Below, one piece after another: positions 45,394 to 54,909 of a stretch of 64,000 bases of DNA. Source of the DNA: Brevibacterium siliguriense (GTDB taxonomy: Bacteria; Actinomycetota; Actinomycetes; Actinomycetales; Brevibacteriaceae); the NCBI RefSeq assembly GCF_900105315.1, contig NZ_LT629766.1, forward strand, positions 2,232,001 to 2,296,000. Reading direction: 5' to 3'. The position numbers and the translations under genes are program-made. Numbering within the stretch: position 1 is the first letter of the stretch; every line of letters starts with the position of its first letter. The notes beneath the pieces are model-generated. The model saw nothing but the letters and a program-made list of their open reading frames with translations. It had not been told where the DNA came from and searched no databases.

Positions 45394-45812
45394 GCCCGCG
45401 CCGGGTCCTGGCCGAGCAGCTCTGCGGTGAGCGTCTCGATCCGAGACCTGATCTCGTCGCGAATCGGGCGCACCGCCTCGATGCCCTGACCAGCGGGATC
45501 GTCGAGCTCCCAGTCCTCGTAGCGCTTGCCGGGGAAGTACGGGCAGGCGTCACCGCAGCCCATCGTGATGACGACGTCGGAGTCCTGCACGGCCTCGGCG
45601 GTGAGCACCTTGGGCTGCTCGGCAGTGATGTCGATCCCCACCTCGAGCATGGCCTCGACAGCGACCGGATTGATCTGCTCGGCGGGCATCGACCCGGCCG
45701 AGCGGACCTCGATGCGGTCCCCGGCGAGGTGGCGCAGCCAGCCGGCAGCCATCTGGGAACGGCCGGCGTTGTGGACGCAGACGAACAGGACTGAGGGCGT
45801 GCGATCGTTCAT
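45390..45812 (-). CDS. arsC: Arsenate reductase, LMW phosphatase type
   Basis: This 140-residue arsenate reductase has P-loop C12-VHNAG-R18 (FVCVHNAGRSQMA), the DP-type acid in the C-terminal half, and the cysteine segment MGCGDACPYFPGKRYEDW, which supplies the resolving cysteines of the thioredoxin- or mycothiol-linked relay. It reduces arsenate to arsenite for export by Acr3. ATG 45812 has GAGAGAAG upstream; ATG 45833 overlaps the preceding stop and would add seven residues. It is the third gene of the acr3 operon. Confidence 0.92.
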   Translation of the reverse strand: MNDRTPSVLFVCVHNAGRSQMAAGWLRHLAGDRIEVRSAGSMPAEQINPVAVEAMLEVGIDITAEQPKVLTAEAVQDSDVVITMGCGDACPYFPGKRYEDWELDDPAGQGIEAVRPIRDEIRSRIETLTAELLGQDPARA

Positions 45813-45829
45813 GTCTGTACTTCTCTCGT

Positions 45830-46846
45830 TCATTCGGTGGTGAAGGTGGCGAGGAGTCGGCTGACGCGTGTAGCGATGTCGTCGCGGATAGCGGCGAGTC
45901 CCTCCGGCGATGCCAGGGCCGGGTCGCCGACAGCCCAGTCTTCGTACCGGACTCCGGGGACGACGGGGCAGGCGTCGCCGCAGCCCATGGTCACCACGAC
46001 ATCGGCGGCGCGAATGGCGTCGTCGGTGAGCGGCTTGGGGAACGCCTCGTCGGCGGCCTCGCGGTCGATGTCGGCGACGAGGTCGCGCACGTGCGGGTGG
46101 ATGCCCGTCGCCGGGGTCGAGCCGGCGGATCGGGCGACGACCCTGCCCTCGGACAGGCTGCGGGTCAGCGCCGCGGCCAGCTGGGAGCGACCTGCGTTGG
46201 CGACGCAGACAAACAGCACCTGAGGCAGTGCGGTTGCTCGGTTGCGGGTGAGGTCAGCCAGTCGCTGCCGGGCGAAGCGCTCGCTCAGGGGCACCAGGTA
46301 GCGTGTGATCTTCGCCGACCGGGCCAGCGCCGTGTACGATTCCCGGACGATGCTTGTGACGGTATCCCGCGGCAGCTGCGACGTCGCGTTGGCGAGGTCG
46401 GCGGCCAGACGCTCGATGTGCTCGTCCATGCTCTCCAGCTCTGCGGCGGCCGTCGTCTCCGGTTCCGAGCTGGGGGCGACGGCCGCCGGTGCGAATCCTT
46501 CGAGCAAGGCGGCGACAGCGGCACTTTTCCCTGGCGCGATGGTGTACCAGACCCAAGTCCCACGGCGCTCGGAATCGAGCAGCCCCACTGTCCGGAGGAC
46601 CTTGAGGTGGTGGGAGACGGTCGGCTGTGAGACGTCGGCGAGGTCGGCGAGATCGCATACGCACGACTCGCCGCGAGGATCGGCTGCGATCGCCGAGAGC
46701 ATACGCAGACGCAATGGGTCGGCGAGGGCTTTGAGGATGCCCGCGAGGATTGCGGCAACCTCCTGACCGAGGGCCGTCGAGATCGGCGGCACTTGGGGCG
46801 GGCAGTCCTCATCGGGGGTGGCTGGCGACAGCGCGATGTCGGTCAT
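45830..46846 (-). CDS. ArsR-ArsC fusion: arsenic repressor plus arsenate reductase
   Basis: This 338-residue two-function protein has residues 25-115 as an ArsR winged helix with As(III) site ESCVCDLADL (C62/C64) and VSQPTVSHHLKVLRTVGLL. A helical linker (about 138-200) follows, then a low-molecular-weight ArsC domain with P-loop C214-VANAG-R220 and the MGCGDACPVVPG segment. Fusions of this order are known in actinobacteria. It may control its own operon from the ATTGA-N6-TCGAT dyad ahead of acr3. It overlaps acr3 by four bases. Confidence 0.92.
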   Translation of the reverse strand: MTDIALSPATPDEDCPPQVPPISTALGQEVAAILAGILKALADPLRLRMLSAIAADPRGESCVCDLADLADVSQPTVSHHLKVLRTVGLLDSERRGTWVWYTIAPGKSAAVAALLEGFAPAAVAPSSEPETTAAAELESMDEHIERLAADLANATSQLPRDTVTSIVRESYTALARSAKITRYLVPLSERFARQRLADLTRNRATALPQVLFVCVANAGRSQLAAALTRSLSEGRVVARSAGSTPATGIHPHVRDLVADIDREAADEAFPKPLTDDAIRAADVVVTMGCGDACPVVPGVRYEDWAVGDPALASPEGLAAIRDDIATRVSRLLATFTTE

Positions 46847-47940
46847 GACGTTCGTACCTCCTGGTTATAGGGGTCGGTGCGGAACCACGCCTTGGCGGCC
46901 CAGAGGGAGACGTAGACGAGGCCGACGAGGACAGGCACCTCGATGAGGGGTCCGACGACGCCGGCCAGTGCCTGGCCGGAAGTCGCGCCGAAGGTGCCGA
47001 TCGCGACGGCGATGGCGAGCTCGAAGTTGTTGCCCGCCGCGGTAAATGCCAGCGTCGTCGACCGTGCATAGCCGAGGCCGATGCCCTTGCCCAGCAGCAG
47101 GCCCGCGAACCACATGACGGCGAAGTACACCAGCAGTGGCAGAGCGATCCGGACGACGTCCAGCGGCCGGCTCGTGATCTGCTCACCCTGGAGGGCGAAC
47201 AGCAGCACGACAGTGAACAGCAGTCCGTACAAGGCCCATGGTCCGATCTTCGGGACGAACTTCTCCTCGTACCAGTCCCGGCCCTTGCGCTTCTCGCCGA
47301 TCCAGCGCGAGGCGAATCCTGCGATCAGGGGCACTCCGAGGAAGACGAGGACGTTGAGGGCAATCTGGCCCATCGACACCTCGAGCCCTTGTGTGTCCAG
47401 GCCGAGCCAGCTCGGCAGGACGCTGAGGTAGAACCAGCCGAGGACGGAGAACATGACGACCTGGAAGACCGAGTTGATCGCCACCAGCACCGCGGTCGCC
47501 TCGCGGTCGCCGCAGGCCAGGTCGTTCCAGATCACGACCATGGCGATGCAGCGGGCCAGACCGACGATGATGAGCCCGGTGCGGTACTCGGGAAGGTCGG
47601 GCAGGAGCAGCCAGGCCAGGGCGAACATGATCGCCGGCCCGGCGAGCCAATTGAGTACCAGAGAGGAGATGAGGAGCTTCTTGTCGCCGGTGACGGCGGC
47701 GACTTTGTCGTAGCGGACCTTGGCCAGGACCGGGTACATCATCACGAGAAGGCCGAGCGCGATCGGCACGGAAATACCGCCGATCTCCATGTGCGACAGC
47801 AACTCCGAGATTCCAGGAATGAATCGTCCCAGAAGGAGGCCTGCGACCATCGCCAGCCCGATCCACAGCGGCAGCCACCTGTCCAGGGTCGAGAGCCGTT
47901 GCGTCACAGGGGGTGCAGTGAGAGCTGCTTGATTAGACAT
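46843..47940 (-). CDS. acr3: Arsenite efflux transporter Acr3
   Basis: This ACR3/ArsB-family arsenite permease (365 residues, ten membrane segments) has the functional cysteine in helix 4 (VGLARCIAMVVIWNDLACGD) and the helix 9 region AAGNNFELAIAVAIG. It expels As(III) made by the ArsC enzymes. It is the first gene of acr3 - arsR-arsC - arsC - arsO, with 4-base overlaps or short gaps throughout. The start ATG 47940 is close behind TATAGAGG, and the ArsR dyad at 47949-47964 lies only 9 bases upstream, so binding would block transcription directly. Confidence 0.96.
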   Translation of the reverse strand: MSNQAALTAPPVTQRLSTLDRWLPLWIGLAMVAGLLLGRFIPGISELLSHMEIGGISVPIALGLLVMMYPVLAKVRYDKVAAVTGDKKLLISSLVLNWLAGPAIMFALAWLLLPDLPEYRTGLIIVGLARCIAMVVIWNDLACGDREATAVLVAINSVFQVVMFSVLGWFYLSVLPSWLGLDTQGLEVSMGQIALNVLVFLGVPLIAGFASRWIGEKRKGRDWYEEKFVPKIGPWALYGLLFTVVLLFALQGEQITSRPLDVVRIALPLLVYFAVMWFAGLLLGKGIGLGYARSTTLAFTAAGNNFELAIAVAIGTFGATSGQALAGVVGPLIEVPVLVGLVYVSLWAAKAWFRTDPYNQEVRTS

Positions 47941-47948
47941 GCCTCTAT

Positions 47949-47964
47949 ATTGAAGGATATCGAT
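47949..47964 (-). promoter_or_regulatory. ArsR operator, site 3
   Basis: ATTGAAGGATATCGAT (form ATYGA-N6-TCRAT) lies directly upstream of acr3, overlapping the probable -10. Confidence 0.65.
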
Positions 47965-48056
47965 GCAATCAGCAAGTCAGTCGTGCCCACCCTCCGAAGC
48001 CGCGGCTCGCCCATCGCGGTGATCTGCAGCTCCTCGCCATCTTCAGCGTGCGGGCG

Positions 48057-48680
48057 TCAAGTTAGCTGGAGGGCGGTCAAGCAGGTGGGGTCGTCGAGGC
48101 GGGTCGAGATGTCTTGTTTCGCGGTGCGGTCTTCGGTTCTGACCGTGAGCGTCGCGTCAATGCCGCGGGGCAGCCAGAGTCCGACGAATCCGTTGTCGTA
48201 AGTCGTGAGTGTTTCATCGAGGATGGTCTTCCCGGACGTCGCCTCGACCACGGTGACGTCGACGTCAGTATTGGCGAGCTCGCCGCGGCAAGTAGTGAGG
48301 CTGTGATAGTAGCATTCGTGAGTCTGGCCGCGATATGGGGCGATAGAGACGTAGAATTCGTCTTCTGGCATCGGCAGAGTGGTTTGATTGTTCTGATCGT
48401 CGGTCAGGACGAGTTGGTCGGGTTCAATCGAAGCGATGAGTTCAGACGAGCGATCTGCCACCTTCGTTGTGTCGAGGCGCTTGATGATTTCCCGTGCATT
48501 CAGTCCGTCTAGATTATGCTCGACCACCAGTGAGTGATCGGATCCTGCGTCAGCGGACGGTTCCGCATCAGCACAGCCGCTGAGCAGGAGGACGGCGCTG
48601 GTCGCCAGCGCAGTCATGGTCGCGCAGAGTCTCAGGCGGCTCCTGGAGGGCTGGATCGGAGTAACAATGGCAAGGGGCAT
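48057..48680 (-). CDS. CueP family copper-binding lipoprotein
   Basis: This 207-residue exported protein resembles CueP, the periplasmic copper-binding protein of Salmonella, which has many actinobacterial homologues. The signal peptide ends in the lipobox LSGC. The mature domain contains HECYYHSLTTCRGEL and the C-terminal TCLTALQL, the cysteine/histidine segments of the family. It probably buffers copper outside the membrane. ATG 48680 is preferred; a TTG two codons earlier is possible. It sits at the edge of the copper cluster, between acr3 and csoR. Confidence 0.82.
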   Translation of the reverse strand: MPLAIVTPIQPSRSRLRLCATMTALATSAVLLLSGCADAEPSADAGSDHSLVVEHNLDGLNAREIIKRLDTTKVADRSSELIASIEPDQLVLTDDQNNQTTLPMPEDEFYVSIAPYRGQTHECYYHSLTTCRGELANTDVDVTVVEATSGKTILDETLTTYDNGFVGLWLPRGIDATLTVRTEDRTAKQDISTRLDDPTCLTALQLT

Positions 48681-48863
48681 GCCCAACTCTTTTCTCAGGT
48701 GAAGGTGTTCATGTCGTCAGGTAAGACCTAAAGCAGCCCGATTTCGCCGGTGCCAAGGGCAAGACGAAGCGCAGCGCACGCCTGCCAGGAGACATCGAGA
48801 GCCTTGTCTTGACCTGGGGCGCAACCGGTCCGAGGCATCCTGTATTGACGAAATCGGATGGTG

Positions 48864-49187
48864 TCAGGAGCGTACGAGGCGATTGATGGCGTCGCTGGCT
48901 TCCTGGATCTTGGCGATGGCCGCGTCCTCATCGCCTTGCTTGGCGGCGTCGAGCACGCAGTGCTTGAGGTGGTCATCGAGCAGGCCGGTCGCCACTCCCT
49001 GCAGGGCGCGGGTCAAGGCGGAGACCTGGGTGAGGATGTCGATGCAGTACTTCTCGTCGTCGATCATCTTGGTGATGCCGCGGGCCTGGCCTTCGATGCG
49101 CTTCATGCGGTTGCGGTAACGGTCCTTGTCGCTGATGTAACCGTGCTGGTGCGCCCCGGTCTCATCGGTTGCAGTGTCGGTGTTCAT
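48864..49187 (-). CDS. csoR: Copper-sensing repressor CsoR
   Basis: This 107-residue all-helical CsoR/RcnR repressor shows the Cu(I) ligands in the order Cys (DEKYCIDIL), His and Cys (LLDDHLKHCVLDA). It should bind the ATACCCC-type palindromes at 52064, 56119 and 56188 and release them with Cu(I). ATG 49187 with GAAGGA upstream is the start; the longer open frame to 49403 lies inside copB. It is 11 bases downstream of copB, so it is expressed with the pump it regulates. Confidence 0.94.
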   Translation of the reverse strand: MNTDTATDETGAHQHGYISDKDRYRNRMKRIEGQARGITKMIDDEKYCIDILTQVSALTRALQGVATGLLDDHLKHCVLDAAKQGDEDAAIAKIQEASDAINRLVRS

Positions 49188-49198
49188 GGGTGTGTCCT

Positions 49199-51343
49199 TC
49201 ACTTCTGGTGCTCCAGGACGGAGCGAGTGCTGGCATCTGGGGTGAGGTCGATGCGACGCAGCAGCTGGGCATTGAGCGCGACGACGACAGTGGAGATCGA
49301 CATCAGGATCGCGCCGACCGACATCGGCAGGACGAACCCGACAGGTGCGAGCACGCCCGCCGCGAGCGGTACAGAGAGCAGGTTGTATCCGGCAGCCCAC
49401 CACAGGTTCTGCTTCATTTTACGGTATGCGGCACGGGAGAGCTGGATGACCGACAGGACGCTGCGCGGGTCGGAGCTGGCGAGGATGACGCCGGCAGAGG
49501 CGATGGCGACGTCTGTGCCTGCCCCGATGGCGATACCGACGTCGGACTGCGCCAGCGCAGGGGCATCGTTGACGCCGTCGCCGACCATCGCGACCCTCTT
49601 GCCCTCGTCCTGGAGCGCAGCGACCTTGGCGGACTTGTCCTCGGGGCGGACGCCGGCGAAGACACGGTCGATGCTGAGTTCCCGGCCAACCTCGTTCGCC
49701 ACGGCCTCGGCGTCGCCGGTGATCATAACGACCTCGACGCCGAGCTCATGGAGGGCGTCGACGGCGTCGCGGGACTCGGGCCGGACCTCGTCGGCGAGCT
49801 TGAGGCCGCCGATCACTTGGCCGTCGCGGAGGACGTGCAGGATGATCGCACCCTCGGCCCGCCACGCGTCGGCCGTGTCGACCTCGTCCTGCCCGGTCTC
49901 CTCGAGCAGCCGTGGACCGCCGACGCGAATCTCCTGGTCGGCCACGGTCGCGGTGACGCCGACTGCCGGGGAGGAGGAGAACCCACTGGCCGGCTCGAGG
50001 GCGAGGTTCTTCTCCTTGGCGGCGGTGACTATGGACCGGGCGAGCGGGTGCTCGCTGTCGGCCTCGGCCGCGGCGGCCAGGGCGAGCACCTCGTCGGAGT
50101 CCAGGTCGCCGGTCGATTCGACGCCGGTGACGGTGGGCTCGCCCTTGGTCAGGGTGCCGGTCTTGTCGAAGAGCACCGCATCGACCAGGCGCATGGACTC
50201 CAGCGCGAGGCGGTCCTTGACCAGGACGCCGCCGCGGGCGGCGCGCTCGGTGGCGATGGAGACCACCAGCGGGATCGCCAGGCCCAGCGCGTGTGGGCAG
50301 GCGATGACGAGGACGGTGATGGTGCGAATGACCGCATCGTCGGGGAGCCCGAAGAGAGTCCAAACGACTGCGGTGATCAGGGCCGCACCGAGGGCGAACC
50401 AGAACAGCAGGGCGGCGGCGCGGTCGGCGATGCGCTGGGCGCGGGAGGAGGAGCCCTGCGCCTCGGCGACGAGCCGGTTGATGCCCGCCAGCGCCGTGTC
50501 GTCGCCGGTGGCGGTGATCTCGACGCGCAGGCCGGAGTCGGTGGCCACGGTGCCGGCGGTGACTGCATCGCCCTCGCCGCGGGCGACGGGACGCGATTCT
50601 CCGGTGATCATGGACTCGTCCATGTCGGCGCGGCCGTCGACGATGGTGCCGTCGGCGGGGACGCTGCCGCCGGGGCGGACGATGACGACGTCGCCGACGC
50701 GCAGGTCGGCCGGGTCGAGCTTGACGACGTCGTCGCCCTCGACACGCTCCGCCTCATCGGGCAGCAGTGCGGCCAGGGAGTCCAGCGCGGAGGTGGTCTG
50801 GGCCAGGGAGCGCATCTCGATCCAGTGGCCCAGCAGCATGATGACGATCAGCAGCGCCAGCTCCCACCAGAACTCGAGCTCGTGGTGGACGAGCCCGAGC
50901 GTGGCGGCCCAGGAGGCGAGGAACGCGACGGTGATGCCGAGCGCGATCAGCAGCATCATCCCCGGCTGGCGGCTCTTCAGCTCGCTGACGGCACCGGTGA
51001 GGAACGGGGTGCCGCCCCAGGCGTACATGACGGTGCCGAGCACCGCGGCCACCCAGCCTGCCCAGCCGGGCACGGAGTACCCGAGGAGCATGGCGAACAT
51101 GGGGGAGAACGCGACCACCGGGATGGCGATGACGAGGTTGATCCAGAACAGCCTGCGGAACTGGCCGACGTGGTCGCCGTGGCCCGCATGACCACCATGA
51201 CCACTGCCGTGATCACCGTGCCCGGCGTGGTCACCATGTTCCATGGTGTGGCCTTCGTGCTCGGCGCGCGAGGCGTCAACATGGCCGGACTCGGTGGTCG
51301 CGACGCCGTCGTGGTCATGGTGATGCGTGGTCGGGTCCGTCAT
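49199..51343 (-). CDS. copB: Copper-exporting P1B-3 ATPase, CopB type
   Basis: This 714-residue heavy-metal ATPase has a His-rich N-terminus (HHHDHD, then repeated HGDH/HGGH to residue 58) instead of HMA domains, transmembrane motif CPH (VIACPHALGLAIP, near residue 350), TGES, DKTGTLTKGEP and [13 protein letters not shown] with a His-rich tail defines the P1B-3/CopB group that pumps Cu(II)/Cu(I) or Ag(I). It lies between the ydhK hairpin and csoR; it may depend on read-through from the ydhK promoter or on a promoter not recognised here. Confidence 0.93.
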   Translation of the reverse strand: MTDPTTHHHDHDGVATTESGHVDASRAEHEGHTMEHGDHAGHGDHGSGHGGHAGHGDHVGQFRRLFWINLVIAIPVVAFSPMFAMLLGYSVPGWAGWVAAVLGTVMYAWGGTPFLTGAVSELKSRQPGMMLLIALGITVAFLASWAATLGLVHHELEFWWELALLIVIMLLGHWIEMRSLAQTTSALDSLAALLPDEAERVEGDDVVKLDPADLRVGDVVIVRPGGSVPADGTIVDGRADMDESMITGESRPVARGEGDAVTAGTVATDSGLRVEITATGDDTALAGINRLVAEAQGSSSRAQRIADRAAALLFWFALGAALITAVVWTLFGLPDDAVIRTITVLVIACPHALGLAIPLVVSIATERAARGGVLVKDRLALESMRLVDAVLFDKTGTLTKGEPTVTGVESTGDLDSDEVLALAAAAEADSEHPLARSIVTAAKEKNLALEPASGFSSSPAVGVTATVADQEIRVGGPRLLEETGQDEVDTADAWRAEGAIILHVLRDGQVIGGLKLADEVRPESRDAVDALHELGVEVVMITGDAEAVANEVGRELSIDRVFAGVRPEDKSAKVAALQDEGKRVAMVGDGVNDAPALAQSDVGIAIGAGTDVAIASAGVILASSDPRSVLSVIQLSRAAYRKMKQNLWWAAGYNLLSVPLAAGVLAPVGFVLPMSVGAILMSISTVVVALNAQLLRRIDLTPDASTRSVLEHQK

Positions 51344-51397
51344 TGCTCTTCGCTTCCCCTCGTTCTTCCCCGGTCTTTCCTTCGATCGGGTCGTGTC

Positions 51398-51428
51398 TCG
51401 CCGCGGACCTTGAATGGGCCCGCGGCGA
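51398..51428. terminator. Hairpin after ydhK
   Basis: TCGCCGCGGACC (51398-51409) pairs with GGGCCCGCGGCGA (51416-51428). It lies 5 bases beyond the ydhK stop and before copB. It may attenuate copB transcription. Confidence 0.55.
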
Positions 51429-51433
51429 CCGGC

Positions 51434-52029
51434 TCAGGAGGCCGGCTTGATCTCGCTCTCGACGACCCACTTGTGGTTGGTCATCGTCATGCCGTCGGAC
51501 TCGTAGTCGACCATGTAAACGGTCTCGTCGGTGGAGGAGGCGATGGTCGCCTTCGCGCCTTTCATGCCCTCCATGTGTTCGGCCTCGAGAGTGACCTCGG
51601 TGCCGTCGGCCAGACGCCCATCTCCGGCGTCCTTGATCTCCTCCTGCACGACCCACTTGTGATCCTCGACCGGATCCCCGCCGGTGGTGGGCGTGAAGTT
51701 CACCGCGTAGGTGTAGGTGTCGAACGCGCCGGCGATCGTGGCGTTTGCGCCGTCCATGCCCTCCATGTGTTCGGCGGTGAGCGTGACCTCGGTGCCGGCC
51801 GGGTACTTCGGCGACGCAGCCTTCTCGATGCCCTCGGGGCGGGGCCGCCGTCCATCGGATGCTCCATCCCGCCGCTGTCAGAACTGCTGCCACTGCTTCC
51901 GTGGCCCTCGTGCTCGCTGGTCGATGAGGGCGTCGCTTGGTCCTGGTCTCCTCCGGTGCTGCAGCCGGTGAGCACGAGTGCTCCGCCGAGCACTCCTGCG
52001 GCGACGGTGGTCATGAGGCGCTTGCGCAT
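51434..52029 (-). CDS. YdhK family copper-cluster lipoprotein, frameshifted as sequenced
   Basis: This secreted lipoprotein (about 198 residues when repaired) has a signal peptide with lipobox LTGC (near residue 23), a Ser/His/Met-rich stretch and two YdhK (DUF1541) repeats, each with VTL.AEHMEGM.GA.ATI and HKWVV. The frame is broken near 51836-51844 (minus-strand C-runs of four, one base short). One added C joins GGPAP to EGIEKAASPKYPAG and the rest. AGGAGA precedes ATG 52029, and a perfect CsoR-type box lies 35 bases upstream. The role is probably metal binding at the cell surface. Confidence 0.8.
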
Positions 52030-52063
52030 AAAGTCTCCTATTCATTCTGGCCCGATCAACATT

Positions 52064-52080
52064 ATACCCCTCTGGGGTAT
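52064..52080 (-). promoter_or_regulatory. CsoR-type operator upstream of ydhK
   Basis: ATACCCCTCTGGGGTAT is a perfect 17-bp dyad with the C/G-tract arms and flanking AT typical of CsoR boxes. Confidence 0.8.
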
Positions 52081-52130
52081 CGGTCGAATATCGATCGGCG
52101 GGCGTGGAATCGCTCAGCTACGATCCAGTC

Positions 52131-52167
52131 GACCCGGGGCGGCAGCAGTGATGCTGCAGCCCCGGGT
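52131..52167. terminator. Terminator of the copZ-copA-YHS operon
   Basis: GACCCGGGGC-GGCAGCA pairs with TGCTGC-A-GCCCCGGGTC across a GTGA loop. It begins 10 bases after the YHS gene on the minus strand. Confidence 0.8.
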
Positions 52168-52177
52168 CGTCGAAGGA

Positions 52178-52522
52178 TCAGGCCATGTTGGCGGCGTACT
52201 TGGCTGGATCGGAGTCGAAGGTCGGTCCGCAGCCTGGGCAGCAGAGCCAGAAGCGCTGCCCGTCGTAGTCGCGGAATAGGCCCTTTTCTTCGGCGTCCTG
52301 CTTGTTGACCGGATTGCCGACCATGACGGGGCAGGTGGTCATGTCGTCGTCGCTTCCTTCGACGAGAAGGTTATCGCGATGTCCGGAATCGGCGGCGGGG
52401 TTCTCTGCGCCGATCATGCCGCAGCAGCTGGAACCGTCGCTGACAGGTTCCTCGGCGGCGGATGCCTTGGCTGCGGGGGAGGTGCTGCAGCAGCTGGTGG
52501 ATGCCTGGTCTTCGTTGCTCAT
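52178..52522 (-). CDS. YHS domain metal-binding protein
   Basis: This 114-residue protein has a cysteine-bearing N-terminus (STSCCSTSP, SSCCGM) and a C-terminal YHS domain (CPVMVGNPVNKQDAEEKG, then FWLCCPGCGPTFDSDPAKYA). YHS domains often accompany or are fused to copper ATPases and bind metal. It is the last gene of the copZ operon, 49 bases after copA. ATG 52522 is chosen because the domain plus cysteine tail begin here; the upstream open frame lies inside copA. Confidence 0.82.
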   Translation of the reverse strand: MSNEDQASTSCCSTSPAAKASAAEEPVSDGSSCCGMIGAENPAADSGHRDNLLVEGSDDDMTTCPVMVGNPVNKQDAEEKGLFRDYDGQRFWLCCPGCGPTFDSDPAKYAANMA

Positions 52523-52571
52523 TCTCGGTGAATGCCTTTCGTGTGTTCGGATGATGATCGGTTCTGCGGCG

Positions 52572-54860
52572 TCACTGCTTGGCGACGCTGCGGAACCCGC
52601 GCAGGCGGAGGCTGTTACCGACGACGAAGACGCTGGAGAACGCCATCGCCGCGCCTGCGAGCATGGGGTTGAGCATGCCCAGCGCTGCGACCGGGATGGC
52701 CGCGACGTTGTAGGCAAACGCCCAGAACAGGTTCGACTTGATCGTGCCCAGGGTCCTGCGGGAGAGCCGGATCGCGTCGACCGCGGCCCTCAGGTCCCCG
52801 CGCACGAGCGTGATGTCGGAGGCCTCAATGGCGACGTCGGTGCCGGTGCCCATCGCCAGGCCCAGGTCGGCCTGGGCCAGCGCCGGGGCGTCGTTGACGC
52901 CGTCGCCGACCATCGCGACGACCTTCCCCTCGCCCTGCAGGCGGGTGACGACGTCGACCTTGTCCTTGGGCAGAACCTCGGCGATGACCTTCTCGATGCC
53001 GACCTCGGCGGCGATCCGCCGGGCGACGGCCTCGTTGTCGCCAGTGAGCAGGACCGGGGTGAGGCCGAGACCCTTCAGGCCGGCGATGGCCTCGGCGCTG
53101 GTGGGCTTGACGGCGTCGGCGACGACGAGGATCCCGCGGGCCTGTCCGTCCCAACCAACGGCGACGACAGTCTTGCCCTCGTCCTCGGCTGCGGCCTTGG
53201 CGGCGGCGACATCGGGGGAAAGGTGCTGAGACCAGTCGGCCAGCAGGGACTCCCGGCCGACGAGCACCCCGCGGCCGTCGACGACGCCCTGGACGCCCTT
53301 GCCCTCGATGTTCGCAAAGTCCTCGGGCGTGGGCAGCTTCCCGACCTTCTGGACCGCGCCCTTGGCGATGGCCTGGGCGATCGGGTGCTCGGAGGCGTCC
53401 TCCAACGCGCCTGCCAGGCGCAGCAGCTCGGTGCGGTCGACGCCGGGCTCGGTGATCGCCTCGACCAGGGTCATTTTGCCGGTGGTGACGGTGCCGGTCT
53501 TGTCCAGCACCACAGTGTCGACCTTGCGGGTGGATTCGAGGACCTCGGGGCCTTTGATGAGCACGCCCATCTGCGCGCCGCGGCCGGTGCCGACTAGCAG
53601 TGCGGTGGGGGTGGCCAGGCCGAGGGCGCAGGGGCAGGCGATGACGAGGACCGCGACCGCTGCGGTGAAGGCCGCGGAGACGGGGAATCCGGCCCCGAGC
53701 CATGCGCCGAGGGCGATGACGGCGATAGCGACGACGATCGGGACGAACACGCCGGAGATCCGGTCGGCCAGGCGCTGGACCGCGGCTTTGCCGGTCTGGG
53801 CGTCCTCGACGAGTTTGGCCATCTGCGCCAGTTGGGTGCCCGATCCGACGCGGGTGGCGTGGATGACCAGGCGGCCGCCGGCGTTGACGGTCGCGCCCGT
53901 GACCGGGTCGCCAGCGACGACCTCGACCGGCACGGACTCTCCGGTGAGCATAGAGGCGTCCACGGCCGATGTCCCGGATACGACGGTGCCGTCGGTGGCG
54001 ATCTTCTCGCCCGGGCGGACGACGAATTCGTCGCCGACCTGAAGGTCGTCGATCGGGATCTTGACCTCGGCCCCGCCGCGCAGGACCGAGACCTCCTTCG
54101 CGCCGAGCTCGAGCAGCGCGCGCAGTGCGGCACCGGCCTGGCGCTTGGAGCGCTTCTCGAAGTAGCGGCCGGCGAGGATGAACATCGTCACGCCGGCGGC
54201 GGCCTCGAGGTAGATGTTGCCCGCGCCGTCGGACGGAGCGATGGTGAACTCGAAGGGATGCGTCATCCCCGGCGTCCCGGCGGTGCCGAGGAACAGGGCG
54301 TAGAGCGACCACAGGAACGCCGCGGTCGTGCCCATGGAGATGAGGGTGTCCATGGTCGCGGTGCCGTGGCGCAGGTTGGTCCACGCCGCCTTGTGGAACG
54401 GCCAGGCCGCCCACACGATCACCGGTGCGGCCAGGGCCAGAGAGGCCCACTGCCAGTAGGAGAACTGGAGCGCGGGAACCATGGCCATGGCGATCACCGG
54501 GACGGTGAGCACGATCGCGCCGATGAGGCGGTGCTTGAGCGATGTCAGTTCGGAGTCGGGAGCTTCGCCGTCGTTGCCGGTCGGGCCCGATGACGTCGCG
54601 TCCTTGGGCTTGGGCATGGCGGCGGTGTACCCGGTCTTCTCCACCTCGGCGACCAGCAAGGCGGGGTCGTAGCCGGCGGGCACGGTGACCTTGGCCTTCT
54701 CGGTGGCGTAGTTGACCGTGGCGGAGACACCCTCGAGCTTGTTGAGCTTCTTCTCGATCCGGTTCGCGCAGGAGGCGCAGGTCATCCCGCCGATCTCGAG
54801 TTCGATGCCGGCGTCCGCGACCAGCGGCGCTTCGGTGTTCGTTGCAGCTTGGGTGCTCAC
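52572..54860 (-). CDS. copA: Cu(I)-exporting P1B-1 ATPase
   Basis: This 762-residue Cu(I)/Ag(I) exporter has one N-terminal heavy-metal-associated domain ([17 protein letters not shown]28/C31), eight membrane helices, TGES, the CPC motif ([17 protein letters not shown]), [11 protein letters not shown], the HP of ASEHPIAQA and [10 protein letters not shown]. It pumps cytosolic Cu(I) out using ATP and probably receives copper from CopZ, encoded two genes upstream. The promoter with a CsoR box lies ahead of copZ. Confidence 0.97.
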   Translation of the reverse strand: MSTQAATNTEAPLVADAGIELEIGGMTCASCANRIEKKLNKLEGVSATVNYATEKAKVTVPAGYDPALLVAEVEKTGYTAAMPKPKDATSSGPTGNDGEAPDSELTSLKHRLIGAIVLTVPVIAMAMVPALQFSYWQWASLALAAPVIVWAAWPFHKAAWTNLRHGTATMDTLISMGTTAAFLWSLYALFLGTAGTPGMTHPFEFTIAPSDGAGNIYLEAAAGVTMFILAGRYFEKRSKRQAGAALRALLELGAKEVSVLRGGAEVKIPIDDLQVGDEFVVRPGEKIATDGTVVSGTSAVDASMLTGESVPVEVVAGDPVTGATVNAGGRLVIHATRVGSGTQLAQMAKLVEDAQTGKAAVQRLADRISGVFVPIVVAIAVIALGAWLGAGFPVSAAFTAAVAVLVIACPCALGLATPTALLVGTGRGAQMGVLIKGPEVLESTRKVDTVVLDKTGTVTTGKMTLVEAITEPGVDRTELLRLAGALEDASEHPIAQAIAKGAVQKVGKLPTPEDFANIEGKGVQGVVDGRGVLVGRESLLADWSQHLSPDVAAAKAAAEDEGKTVVAVGWDGQARGILVVADAVKPTSAEAIAGLKGLGLTPVLLTGDNEAVARRIAAEVGIEKVIAEVLPKDKVDVVTRLQGEGKVVAMVGDGVNDAPALAQADLGLAMGTGTDVAIEASDITLVRGDLRAAVDAIRLSRRTLGTIKSNLFWAFAYNVAAIPVAALGMLNPMLAGAAMAFSSVFVVGNSLRLRGFRSVAKQ

Positions 54861-54909
54861 TGCAAATCCTTTCCTGTTGCTTCTTCGGCGACGCCCTGCC
54901 CTTTGGGGT

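Noticed and set aside
48738..48857. Nine-base inverted repeats CCGATTTCG and CGAAATCGG between cueP and csoR, considered as IS ends or an integron attC site
   Set aside because: There is no transposase, no target duplication and no attC core motifs; a 9-base match 100 bases apart can arise by chance.
49169..52279. 1036-codon plus-strand frame across copB and ydhK
   Set aside because: It is antisense to two recognised genes and is Gly/Asp/Val-rich in the way expected for the complement of high-GC genes.
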